From: Algoriphagus terrigena DSM 22685
GTDB lineage: Bacteria > Bacteroidota > Bacteroidia > Cytophagales > Cyclobacteriaceae
NCBI RefSeq assembly: GCF_000429445.1
Contig: NZ_AUBW01000019.1
Span: 1-64,000 of the forward strand
DNA length: 64,000 nucleotides
Direction: 5' to 3'
Position 1 is the first letter of the stretch. Each line of letters begins with the position of its first letter. A program made the translations under genes and the position numbers. This document shows positions 45,088 through 53,313 of the stretch, in pieces. The notes under the pieces were generated by a model. The model was not told the origin of the DNA. It was given only the letters and a program-made list of their open reading frames with translations, and did no database searches.

Positions 45088-45594
45088 CGCTTCAGTTGCC
45101 CGGGTTGAAATCTCGTTTTTCAAGTCAGTCCCCGAAAGGACATGTCCCACGTTGAATCGCCTATCGACCTTTCTGCGGTTTCCCGTCTCAGACTTTCGTT
45201 GCCGAAAGCCCCTTTGTGTCTGGCTATCCGAAAATACCCGGAGGCATCCTCTTTTTGGGCCGATCTGTTTTTGCACTTCTGCGGTTGCCCGTTGCAAATG
45301 CCTGCCGTGAAGCAGACCTTCCTTTGTGCACGATTGCTTTTTCCCGAAGGAATCGGCGCGTCGATCAGATCTTTTTGACGCTTCTGGAGTTACCTCTTTC
45401 AACTCCCGGCTTGCGCTTGGAGTCCTTTCTGTCAGATCATTTTTGGATTCCCGGGGGAACCTTCGATCAACTCATCGTTTTGTTGCACTTCTGCGGTTGC
45501 CCGTCTCAGAAATCCATCCGATGATGAATCCCCCTTTGTGCCCGATCTCAAACTTTCAAACTAGATCCGAAATCTTACTTTCGGCCTTTTATCT
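45088..45594. repeat. Tandem array of five degenerate ~106-bp non-coding units
   Basis: Units start at 45091, 45171, 45277, 45382 and 45489 (spacings 80, 106, 105, 107). The shared head is TTCTGCGGTTGCCCG (exact or near in units 2, 3 and 5, degraded in 1 and 4). Next comes a short hairpin that differs in each unit: GTCC/GGAC (45128-45141), CTTTCG/CGAAAG (45193-45208), CTGC/GCAG (45302-45315), ACTCC/GGAGT (45402-45423) and CATC/GATG (45515-45526). A CCTTTGTG-like tail follows, then a spacer with CCCGRRGG-like sequence. GCAC at the head of units 3 and 5 can pair with GTGC in the tail. A period near 106 is not a multiple of 3, so the repeat is not maintained by coding. Confidence 0.75.
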
Positions 45595-45654
45595 CTTACT
45601 TGATGATTTAAAGTTGCGCTCTATTTCGTCCAATTTCAAGTTTTCAAAAGCTTA

Positions 45655-45729
45655 TTTTCCCACAATTTTTCCCCACAGAATTTAATGTAAACGAACAGGT
45701 TTTGCACCTATTTTTCAGACTTATCCACA
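45655..45729 (+). promoter_or_regulatory. Cluster of DnaA-box-like nonamers
   Basis: A perfect consensus box TTATCCACA at 45721-45729, and two same-strand relatives TTTCCCACA (45656-45664) and TTCCCCACA (45669-45677), each 7 of 9, in AT-rich sequence. Could reflect DnaA binding; chance is not excluded. Confidence 0.35.
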
Positions 45730-45737
45730 AACCAGCA

Positions 45738-46745
45738 CTACCTCAGCTTCACCCGCATCAAATACGCATCAGCTGTCATGTAGAGATAATTCTCTCCAGT
45801 ATCAAAGCCGCAATTTGCAGTTCCGTTTTCCGTCAAGACCGACCCGAGAAGTGCCCCCTCCGGACTGATCACCAAGACTCCCCCGGGGCCAGTTGCAAAC
45901 AACACTCCGGAAGAATGAACCTTCAGCCCATCCGGAAGCCCTTTTTTGCTTTCGCTTTGCAAAGCCGTGACATCCAGCAGCACTTTGCCCGAGATGACTT
46001 GGCCTGCCTCATCCAGATCAAATGCATAGTATCTGGCTTTCTCGGGATCAGACTGGGCAATATATAGAATCTTCTCGTCCGGACTCAGCGCGATGCCGTT
46101 TGGCCGGCTCAGCGAATCCACCAGCAGATTCACTTTCCCCTCCGCATCCAGGCGATAAACTCCCTGAAAACCCAATTCCTTCTCATCCCAAGGGTCCATG
46201 CCATAGGGCGGATCGGTAAAAAAGAGTTGCCCTTTGGAATTAAACACCAAGTCATTGGGACTGTTGAACCGCTTGCCTTCGTAGCCCGTTGCCAGGGCTT
46301 CATATTCTGCTTTTGGGGAATTGGTAGGCGAGAGCATCTTCCCGATTTGCCGCTCTCCATGCTGGCAAAGTATGAGATTTCCCGCAGGGTCTAAAGCCAA
46401 ACCATTCGCTCCAGGTTCGCGCTTGTCGGTGCGATCTCCGAGGTAGCCGGATGGCTCCAGGTACAAACTCAAACTATCTTGCTCCGTCCATTTCCAGATT
46501 TTGTTGGTCGGCACATCTGTGAAAATCAAGGCTTGTTGATCTTCCAACCAAAGCGGCCCTTCGGCCCATTCAAATCCTGAAGCCAAGACTTCGATTTGGG
46601 CATCGGCTGGAATCAGCACATTGATCGCCGAATCGAGACGATCAATCGAACCGATGGTTTGAAATTGAGCGGGTGTTTCCTCCTGAGTTTTGGGACTGGA
46701 GCACGCGGCGACAGCGAAGATTGCCAGCCAATAGGTGTTTTTCAT
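45738..46745 (-). CDS. SMP-30/gluconolactonase-like lipoprotein
   Basis: 335 residues with a lipoprotein signal (YWLAIFAVAACSS). Six-bladed beta-propeller with family segments EWAEGPLWLEDQQALIFTDV, GANGLALDPAGNL, NSPNDLVFNSKGQLFFTDPP, RPNGIALSPDEKILYIAQSD and the C-terminal DGLKVHSSG; the metal-site Glu (EGPLW), Asn (SPND) and Asp (PDGLK) are present. Likely a periplasmic sugar lactonase. It lies 168 bases after the rhamnose isomerase, separated by terminator hairpins, so it may be independently transcribed. A lactone intermediate is not needed for the phosphorylative rhamnose route encoded next to it. Confidence 0.88.
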   Translation of the reverse strand: MKNTYWLAIFAVAACSSPKTQEETPAQFQTIGSIDRLDSAINVLIPADAQIEVLASGFEWAEGPLWLEDQQALIFTDVPTNKIWKWTEQDSLSLYLEPSGYLGDRTDKREPGANGLALDPAGNLILCQHGERQIGKMLSPTNSPKAEYEALATGYEGKRFNSPNDLVFNSKGQLFFTDPPYGMDPWDEKELGFQGVYRLDAEGKVNLLVDSLSRPNGIALSPDEKILYIAQSDPEKARYYAFDLDEAGQVISGKVLLDVTALQSESKKGLPDGLKVHSSGVLFATGPGGVLVISPEGALLGSVLTENGTANCGFDTGENYLYMTADAYLMRVKLR

Positions 46746-46821
46746 ACGGTCTTTTGGGTTTGGGAAAAAAGGAAGTTAAACCAATCCCGTCAAAAGTCCG
46801 AATCCATTGGATTTGCACGTC

Positions 46822-46866
46822 AAAAAAGAGTCAACCTCACAAATTCAATGGAATTGTGAAGTTGAC
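46822..46866 (-). terminator. Terminator after the rhamnose isomerase gene
   Basis: Minus-strand stem of about 16 bp (46830-46846 with 46851-46866; one mismatch, one bulge) followed by TCTTTTTT. The core pairs GTCAAC with GTTGAC. Confidence 0.75.
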
Positions 46867-46894
46867 TTCATGAATTAAGCTGAATTTATGAAGT
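46865..46894. repeat. Second inverted repeat beside the rhaI terminator
   Basis: ACTTCATGAATT / AATTTATGAAGT, 12-bp arms with one mismatch and a 6-base loop. Its words (TGAAGTTGA) recur in the adjacent terminator stem, so one may be derived from the other. Confidence 0.55.
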
Positions 46895-46913
46895 TGATGA
46901 GAAGAGCTTAATA

Positions 46914-48155
46914 TTACAGTCCGCTTGCCTGCGCATTTTTCCCGCGCTTGGCAATCAGCTTTTCGCGGATTTTTTCTTTTCGATAGAAAGCCAACGGATC
47001 AGCTTCTCCTCCGCTCTGGATTCTTGCTTCCCGTACCAAAGCTCTGACATCCGTGAGAAAAGCATCTTGGAGGATCTCCTGGGCTAAGACCACATCGCCA
47101 TCAAGTTGACACTGAGTAAGCTTGACGCGGTCCACCAAAAGTGCTTTGGCATAAGCCTGTGAGATCGACTCCAATGCCTGAATCAGGTCTTCGATAGGAT
47201 CTTTGGTATTGTGACTTGCGTCGATCATCCAAGAAATACTCTCCCAAGCCTGTGCTCCGTCCATTGCTCCACCGATCAGTTCACAGAAGATCAAGAACAA
47301 CTGATACGGCTTGATGCTACCCGTGCTTAGGTCATCGTCCCCAAACTTGCTGTCATTGAAGTGAAATCCCGCCAGCATATCCTGATGCATCAGCGTAGCC
47401 ACAATCTGCTCGATGTTCGTATTGGGCAGGTGATGGCCGAGATCTACCAGCACCTTAGCGCGTTCTCCGAGCTGGCGGCAAATCAGAGCCGACGTACCCC
47501 AATCGGGAATCACGGTATGGTAAAAGTTCGGTTCGTAGGGCTTGTACTCCAGCAACAGTTTCCAGTCTTCGGGCATTCCGGCATAGATTTCCTGCAGGGA
47601 TTCAGTGGTTCCCTGAAGCGCATTTCGGAAGTGCGCCTGTCCCGGGAAATTACTTCCATCGGCCAACCAGACGGTCAGCCCTTTGCTGCCCAAGGTTTTT
47701 CCGATCTCGATCACCTGAAGATTATGCTCCACAGCCTGCTTTCGAATGGCTGCATTCGCATTGCTCAGCGAACCCATCTTGTAGGATAGCGGCTGCCCGT
47801 AGTCCTGAAACGTGTTGCTGTTCATCGCATCGAAGCTGATCCCGAGATTGGAGGCTTTATCCCGGATGGCCTGTACGTCTTGGGGAATATCCCAGGGAAT
47901 ATGTAAAGAAACTGCATCGGTCCGCTTGGACAGCTTCGCCAAAAGTCCGATATCGTCCAGCTTTTCTTCCAGATTTCGGGGTTCGCCGCCGATCGAAAAC
48001 CGGCCAAAACGTGTCCCCCCTGCCCCCAGCGCCCAGCTGGGCACAGCGATCTGGAATCCGGAGACCTGGGAAACAAGCTGATTAAGATCGATTCCTTTAT
48101 CTACAAGTTGTTCAGAAAAAAGAGAAACGGATTTTTGATGAAAATCGGTTGACAT
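46914..48155 (-). CDS. rhaI: L-rhamnose isomerase (RhaI-type TIM barrel)
   Basis: 413 residues. The pattern VPSWALGAGGTRFGRFSIGG, LLEYKPYEPNFYHTVIPDWG and HFNDSKFGDDDLSTGSIKPY places it with the Pseudomonas stutzeri-type L-rhamnose isomerases rather than E. coli RhaA. HFNDSKFGDDD carries the metal-binding aspartates. It converts L-rhamnose to L-rhamnulose in the cytoplasm. It is on the same strand as the NCS1 permease and small membrane protein; the kinase, aldolase and lactate genes lie on the opposite strand beyond the shared regulatory region, together completing the pathway. Confidence 0.93.
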   Translation of the reverse strand: MSTDFHQKSVSLFSEQLVDKGIDLNQLVSQVSGFQIAVPSWALGAGGTRFGRFSIGGEPRNLEEKLDDIGLLAKLSKRTDAVSLHIPWDIPQDVQAIRDKASNLGISFDAMNSNTFQDYGQPLSYKMGSLSNANAAIRKQAVEHNLQVIEIGKTLGSKGLTVWLADGSNFPGQAHFRNALQGTTESLQEIYAGMPEDWKLLLEYKPYEPNFYHTVIPDWGTSALICRQLGERAKVLVDLGHHLPNTNIEQIVATLMHQDMLAGFHFNDSKFGDDDLSTGSIKPYQLFLIFCELIGGAMDGAQAWESISWMIDASHNTKDPIEDLIQALESISQAYAKALLVDRVKLTQCQLDGDVVLAQEILQDAFLTDVRALVREARIQSGGEADPLAFYRKEKIREKLIAKRGKNAQASGL

Positions 48156-48251
48156 AGGTTAATGGTTATTGAGTGATTGGACAATGTTTTTTGTCCATAG
48201 AACGTCGATTTGTAGCATAACGAGGCAAAGCTAGCCGCTTCTGCCAACTGC

Positions 48252-48434
48252 CTAATGAGACTGCTGACTGCTTTTATTTATCCAAAACGGCGCCGTCACC
48301 ATCCATACCACCATCCCGGCACCCATCCAAAGTTTCATAGAGTCCATCTCCATCTTTCCCAGAAAAAGCATCACCGGAGGCACAATCGACAGGACCAAGC
48401 CTACGAGTGAAAGGAGTTTGAGTAAACTTTTCAT
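48252..48434 (-). CDS. 60-residue membrane protein coupled to the permease
   Basis: MKSLLKLLSLVGLVLSIVPP then a second hydrophobic segment (about 38-52); two predicted membrane helices. Its ATG overlaps the stop of the permease in an ATGA junction, so it is almost surely translated with it. I do not recognise the family. A role as permease accessory subunit or a regulator of it is inference. Confidence 0.7.
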   Translation of the reverse strand: MKSLLKLLSLVGLVLSIVPPVMLFLGKMEMDSMKLWMGAGMVVWMVTAPFWINKSSQQSH

Positions 48435-49834
48435 GCGGCAAGGGATTTAGCAAGCGGGTACTTCACTTTGGAAAGAATCACGAAAATAGCGACGGCAACG
48501 AACCAACCCGGCAGGCCGAGGAAGAAGATTTCTATTCCGTAGAAATAATTCAAACCGAGGCAGAAAATCAAGGTCAGTACCCAACTCAGCAAGGCTGGAA
48601 GACTAAAGTTAGATTTGGAATTCAATGCCGCTTCGGATCGAAAGCCCAATTTCTCTGAAAAGTAAAAATCGGCAAAGATCACCGCGCCCATCGGCATGAG
48701 CAGCAATCCATACAAGGCCACAAAATCCAGCAGCTTCATGACCAAAGCTGGAAAACAAGCCGCCAAACTGGTAATCCCACCGACGATTGCAGTGATCTTC
48801 CAAGTTTGGACTTTTGGAAAAATCCCCTGCAATGCCAATCCAGCCCGATAAATCGTCGGATTGGCAGTCGTCCATCCTGCCACCACCACGCAAACCGCTC
48901 CGGCGATCCCCAAGGTCTGATAGGCAATCGGCCCAGGCGCAAACTCCTGGGACCCGGTATTTGCCTGCAGAAACACTGCGTACAAAATGCCCGATGCGAT
49001 CCAGGCCACAAAATGTCCCAGATAGACTCCCGCAAACACCGCAAAACCCGACGTCCAGGACTTAGCATAGCGGAGAATCGTCAAGTCAGACATCCCAATG
49101 TGCATCGCCATATTACAAAACCAGGAAAAAAAGATCACATGCCAGATCGAAAACTTGGACATCCCAGGTAAGGGGACACCATTCCAAATCACTTCCTGAG
49201 CTACGCTGATGAGGCTTTCGGCAGAACCTACACCCAGCTCTGCCAGTCCGACAATCGCCGCCGCGAAGAATATCAGAATCATCCATGGCGACATCACATT
49301 GGCAAACTTGGACACCTGATTGTATCCTTGGATGGCCACCAGTGTCACCACAGCTCCCAACAAAAGGACGGTCACAATCCAGCCCGGAGTCCTTGGAAAC
49401 CAATCGGTCAAAGTCGGCATCTCCAGATTAAAAGGAATCCCCACTGCAGTCGCCGACACCGCTATCATCGATCCTGCCAGAAAGCAGAACATCAGCGCAT
49501 TGACCAGATTGTACCAGCGGACGACGTTTTTGCCGGCGATTCGCTCCAGTTGATAATACAATGTCATGCGCTTGGCCGTGGCAATCGGTGCCGTGATCAG
49601 CGCCCAGCTCAGCACCGCCAACAGATTCCCGACAAGTAAGCCCAAAACCAAATCCCCTGCCGTGACTCCATGGGCTACAAAAAGCGGCCCGATGACAAAC
49701 TCCGTCCCGGCGGTGTGTTCTCCTGCATACATACCGAGAAAACTTCGGTTTCCTTTGAGGCTGGCGGCTGGCACGGGAGTCCTTTCGTATTCATTCGTTC
49801 CACCTACTATTTTTTTAAAAAACCTATTGGCCAT
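48431..49834 (-). CDS. NCS1-type permease, candidate L-rhamnose transporter
   Basis: 467 residues, about 12 membrane helices. The GEHTAGTEFVIGPLFVAHGV and IQGYNQVSKFANVMSPWM segments resemble NCS1 nucleobase-cation symporters (cytosine/purine/thiamine permeases); sugars are not the usual substrate. It heads the leftward half of the rhamnose locus, with a coupled 60-residue membrane protein and then rhaI. No RhaT, ABC or MFS sugar transporter is present in the locus, so this is the natural candidate for L-rhamnose uptake. That assignment is by context only. Confidence 0.85.
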   Translation of the reverse strand: MANRFFKKIVGGTNEYERTPVPAASLKGNRSFLGMYAGEHTAGTEFVIGPLFVAHGVTAGDLVLGLLVGNLLAVLSWALITAPIATAKRMTLYYQLERIAGKNVVRWYNLVNALMFCFLAGSMIAVSATAVGIPFNLEMPTLTDWFPRTPGWIVTVLLLGAVVTLVAIQGYNQVSKFANVMSPWMILIFFAAAIVGLAELGVGSAESLISVAQEVIWNGVPLPGMSKFSIWHVIFFSWFCNMAMHIGMSDLTILRYAKSWTSGFAVFAGVYLGHFVAWIASGILYAVFLQANTGSQEFAPGPIAYQTLGIAGAVCVVVAGWTTANPTIYRAGLALQGIFPKVQTWKITAIVGGITSLAACFPALVMKLLDFVALYGLLLMPMGAVIFADFYFSEKLGFRSEAALNSKSNFSLPALLSWVLTLIFCLGLNYFYGIEIFFLGLPGWFVAVAIFVILSKVKYPLAKSLAA

Positions 49835-50102
49835 TTGGGATTATTTTAAGTTGAATTAAAGAAATTGACTTACCTGCCCTGTCCTGCCCTGTCCGAATCA
49901 TTTTTGGCAGATTGCCTCATGTTTATTTTGGAAACCCTTAATTTCAGGGCGATTATTCCGACGCAGACTTCTGATTTCAGAATTCTGTTTCCCTGAATAA
50001 AGAAAAAAATATCTAAAAAAAATTATCACTCAAGACACTACAGGATACGTATTGGGTTGATTTCTGAGAAATTCATCCTAATACTATAGACCTGTTTTAA
50101 TT
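49835..50102. promoter_or_regulatory. Divergent control region of the rhamnose locus with operator-like dyad
   Basis: 268 bases between the permease (leftward) and rhaEW (rightward). At 50049-50084 there is a 36-base imperfect dyad: outer arms GTATTGGG / CCTAATAC and an inner palindrome ATTTCT-G-AGAAAT. It lies 19 bases before the rhaEW ATG, a position consistent with repression by the downstream GntR-type regulator. No exact -7 box was fixed. Confidence 0.5.
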
Positions 50103-52223
50103 ATGGATATACCGATTATGAGTTTCAAATACGTAAGCTACCTCTGGGACGACGCTAAAGCTGCCAAATTGGAAGGCAATGAAGTCGATCTTTTGATTTA
50201 TCGTTCTAATATCCTCGGCGCAGATCTGAGGATTACCAATTATGGCGGAGGAAATACCTCCTGCAAGACAACCGAACTGGATCCACTTACTAAGGAGCCG
50301 GTGGAAGTGATGTGGATCAAAGGATCCGGCGGAGATATCGGCACCATGACCCGTTCAGGATTGGCTGGGCTGTATGTCGACAAACTCCGTTCTTTAAAAG
50401 GCATCTACCGCGGCATCGAGTTCGAAGATGAAATGGTCGAACTGTTCAACCACTGCATCTACGATCTGGCTTCCAAGGCACCTTCCATTGACACGCCCCT
50501 TCATGGTTTCTTGCCATTCAAGCACATTGATCACCTTCACCCAGATGCTGCGATTGCAATTGCAGCTTCCAAAGACGGAGAAAAAATCACCCAAGACCTA
50601 TGGAAAGGGGCGATCGCTTGGGTTCCTTGGCAGCGTCCAGGCTTTGACCTCGGTCTTCAGCTGAAAGAAGCCCTTGACAAAAACCCCGGAATCCGAGGCA
50701 TCATGCTCGGTGGCCACGGGCTTTTCACCTGGGGAGATACCGCTTACGAATGCTACATGAACAGCTTGGAAGTCATCGAAGCTGCTTCCGCTTATCTGGC
50801 AGACAACTACGGAAAGAAAAGACCGGTTTTCGGAGGGGAAAAAGTCTCTTCTTTGGCACCGGAACAACGAAAATCCCAAGCAGCCAAATTGGCTCCGATC
50901 TTGAGAGGCTTGGCTTCTTCTGAGAAAAGAATGGTCGGCACGTTCAGCGACAGCGACACCGTCCTTCAGTTCATCAACAGCCACGACCTGAGCAAACTAG
51001 CTCCTATGGGCACCAGCTGCCCGGATCACTTTTTGAGAACCAAGATCAGCCCACTCGTCCTTGATTTGGCATCAGACGCGGATCTAAGCGATGTGAACGG
51101 ATTGAAAGAAAAGATCGGTGCAGCATTCCAGTCTTACCGGGAGATGTATGCCGACTACTACGAAACCCACAAACACCCGAACAGTCCTGCGATGCGCGAT
51201 CCGAATCCGGTCGTGATCCTGTGGCCGGGGGTTGGACTTTTCAGCTACGCCAAAGACAAGCAAACCAGCCGGGTAGCTTCAGAATTCTACATCAACGCCA
51301 TCAATGTAATGCGTGGCGCTGAGGCAGTTTCCGAATACGTTTCCCTGCCGCTTCAGGAAGCTTTTGACATCGAATATTGGTTGCTGGAGGAAGCGAAGCT
51401 TTCCCGTATGCCAAAAGAAAAACCGCTTTCCCGCAAGATTGCCCTGGTCACCGGAAGTGCCGGAGGCATCGGCAAAGGCATTGCCGAGAGATATGTGCAG
51501 GAAGGTGCTTGCGTGGTACTGACAGACATTGATCAGTCCAGATTGGACGGAGCTGTGGCTGAGTTCGAGAAAAAATATGGCAAGGATGCCGTCCTTGGGG
51601 TTCAGTTGGACGTCACCGATACTGCTACTTTGGCAAAAGCCATGGAAGCAACTTGCCTCAAGTTTGGCGGGATTGACATCGTCGTCAACAACGCCGGGAT
51701 TTCGATCTCTAAATCTTTCGAAGACCACACCGATCAGGACTGGAATCGGCTGAATGACATCCTCGTGATGGGTCAATACCACGTATCAAAGGCTGGAGTT
51801 TCTTTGATGAGACAGCAAGGCTTAGGCGGTGATATCGTGAATATTGTGAGTAAAAACGGCTTGGTAGCTGGCGCAAAAAACGTAGCTTATGGTACCGCCA
51901 AAGCTGCCCAAATGCACATGTCCAGACTGATGGCTGCTGAGCTCGCAGAGGACAAGATCCGGGTCAATGTGGTCAACCCCGATGCCGTGATCGAAAACTC
52001 CAACATCTGGGAAGGTGGCTGGGCCGAAAACCGGGCGAAAGCCTATGGCATTGAGGTAAAAGACCTTCCTCAGTACTATGCTAACAGAACATTGCTTAAA
52101 GAAAGTGTCAAAACAAGTGATATCGCAGATGCGGCTTTTGCCTTCGTCGGCGGACTACTCACCAAAACGACCGGAAACATGCTCAACGTGGATGGTGGCT
52201 TAGCCGCTGCCTTCCCTCGATAG
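50103..52223 (+). CDS. rhaEW: Bifunctional rhamnulose-1-phosphate aldolase / L-lactaldehyde dehydrogenase (RhaEW)
   Basis: 706 residues (an ATG at 50118 is an alternative start). Residues ~1-430 are a class II aldolase/adducin domain with NYGGGNTSCK, zinc-ligand His144 and His146 (HLHPDA) and GGHGLFTWG. Residues ~440-706 are a short-chain dehydrogenase with LVTGSAGGIGKG, NNAG, and catalytic Tyr596/Lys600 in YGTAK. Such fusions split rhamnulose-1-P into DHAP and L-lactaldehyde and oxidise the latter to L-lactate. It is first in the rightward run; a GntR-type regulator follows 52 bases later. Confidence 0.95.
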   Translation: MDIPIMSFKYVSYLWDDAKAAKLEGNEVDLLIYRSNILGADLRITNYGGGNTSCKTTELDPLTKEPVEVMWIKGSGGDIGTMTRSGLAGLYVDKLRSLKGIYRGIEFEDEMVELFNHCIYDLASKAPSIDTPLHGFLPFKHIDHLHPDAAIAIAASKDGEKITQDLWKGAIAWVPWQRPGFDLGLQLKEALDKNPGIRGIMLGGHGLFTWGDTAYECYMNSLEVIEAASAYLADNYGKKRPVFGGEKVSSLAPEQRKSQAAKLAPILRGLASSEKRMVGTFSDSDTVLQFINSHDLSKLAPMGTSCPDHFLRTKISPLVLDLASDADLSDVNGLKEKIGAAFQSYREMYADYYETHKHPNSPAMRDPNPVVILWPGVGLFSYAKDKQTSRVASEFYINAINVMRGAEAVSEYVSLPLQEAFDIEYWLLEEAKLSRMPKEKPLSRKIALVTGSAGGIGKGIAERYVQEGACVVLTDIDQSRLDGAVAEFEKKYGKDAVLGVQLDVTDTATLAKAMEATCLKFGGIDIVVNNAGISISKSFEDHTDQDWNRLNDILVMGQYHVSKAGVSLMRQQGLGGDIVNIVSKNGLVAGAKNVAYGTAKAAQMHMSRLMAAELAEDKIRVNVVNPDAVIENSNIWEGGWAENRAKAYGIEVKDLPQYYANRTLLKESVKTSDIADAAFAFVGGLLTKTTGNMLNVDGGLAAAFPR

Positions 52224-52275
52224 ATTCGATTCGCTATTACCCTACAGTGCCCATACCCAATAGACCCAACAACCT

Positions 52276-53313
52276 ATGCTTCTTGACAAATCCGAAAAAA
52301 TCGCGGTGGAATCACGCACGCCGAAGTACCTCCAGGTGGTCAATTTGATCCTGGAAGATATTGAGAAGGGAAAGCTCAAAATTGGAGACCGCATACCTTC
52401 CATCAATGAGACCAGTTTTGACTTTTTGCTTTCAAGGGATACCGTGGAAAAAGCCTACAACGAGCTGCGGGACAGAGGAATCATCTCCTCTGTCCGCGGC
52501 AAGGGCTTTTACATCTCGTCTACCAATATGGGGCACAAGTTGAAAGTGTTGTTGCTTTTCAACAAACTCAGCTCGTATAAGAAGATCATCTATTATTCGA
52601 TCATCGATACGCTCGGTTCGCAGGCATCAGTGGATCTCCAGATTCACCACTACAACCGAAACGTGCTGGAAGATCTCTTGGAGACAAACTTGGGTAATTA
52701 CAACTACTACGTGTTGGCTCCCCATTTCTTTGACAACGCGGGACATCCTGAAGCTGCCTATGACCTGATCAAACGGATCCCAAAGGACAAGCTGTTGATC
52801 ATCGACCGGGGAGTGAAAGATCACGAGAATGAGTTTCCGGGTGTTTATCAAGACTTTTCCAAGGACATTTTCGAGGTCTTGGAGTCGGGCATCTCCCATC
52901 TGAGAAAATACCAACGGTTGATCTTGGTGTTTCCAAAAGGCGACCTGTATCCGATGGAGATAATGGACGGATTTAAGCGTTTCTGCTTTTTCCATGATTT
53001 CAAAAACCTCATTGTCGATGGTGTGGATGATGACGAACCGCTTGACGAAGGCGACTGCCACATCGTGATGGCGGAGTCGGATCTGGTAAATATTGTAAAA
53101 AAATCCAGGGAGCAAATGCTGAGGTTGGGCCGTGATATTGGCGTGATTTCCTACAACGACACACCACTCAAAGAGATCCTGGCAGACGGCATCACGACCA
53201 TTTCGACCGATTTCCAAAACATGGGCAAAACCATCGCCGAGCAAATATTGGGTACAGAGGACCGCATTCCGATCAAAAACCCTTTCCGGATGACGATCAG
53301 GAAGTCTTTGTAG
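52276..53313 (+). CDS. GntR-type regulator with sugar-binding C-domain, candidate rhamnose regulator
   Basis: 345 residues. N-terminal winged helix (about 15-85) with KYLQVVNLILEDIEKGKLKI and SRDTVEKAYNELRDRGIISS, typical of GntR; then a LacI/periplasmic-binding-like ligand domain (about 90-345) rather than a standard UTRA. Located between rhaEW and the kinase. The likely operator is the dyad at 50049-50084. Effector could be L-rhamnose or rhamnulose, by context. Confidence 0.87.
   Translation: MLLDKSEKIAVESRTPKYLQVVNLILEDIEKGKLKIGDRIPSINETSFDFLLSRDTVEKAYNELRDRGIISSVRGKGFYISSTNMGHKLKVLLLFNKLSSYKKIIYYSIIDTLGSQASVDLQIHHYNRNVLEDLLETNLGNYNYYVLAPHFFDNAGHPEAAYDLIKRIPKDKLLIIDRGVKDHENEFPGVYQDFSKDIFEVLESGISHLRKYQRLILVFPKGDLYPMEIMDGFKRFCFFHDFKNLIVDGVDDDEPLDEGDCHIVMAESDLVNIVKKSREQMLRLGRDIGVISYNDTPLKEILADGITTISTDFQNMGKTIAEQILGTEDRIPIKNPFRMTIRKSL

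Larger units (their letters stand above)
44785..45737. other. 953-bp gene-free stretch with hairpin, repeat array and DnaA-like boxes
   Basis: No open frame has a protein-like character here. Left part: an 11-bp stem-loop at 44999-45034. Middle: a five-unit tandem repeat array (45088-45594). Right part: AT-rich sequence (about 45595-45720) with DnaA-like nonamers, one perfect. Each is listed separately. Confidence 0.6.

Noticed and set aside
44870..45310. 146-residue plus frame left of the array
   Set aside because: Crosses the hairpin and the first repeat units; sequence lacks any domain or conserved pattern.
45088..45594. CRISPR array
   Set aside because: The shared part is degenerate, unit spacing is ~106 bp, the variable part is self-complementary rather than spacer-like, and no cas genes are near.
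45216..45685. Open frames of about 100-119 residues over the repeat array
   Set aside because: Repeats fall in different frames because the period is not a multiple of three, and the products are low in protein character.
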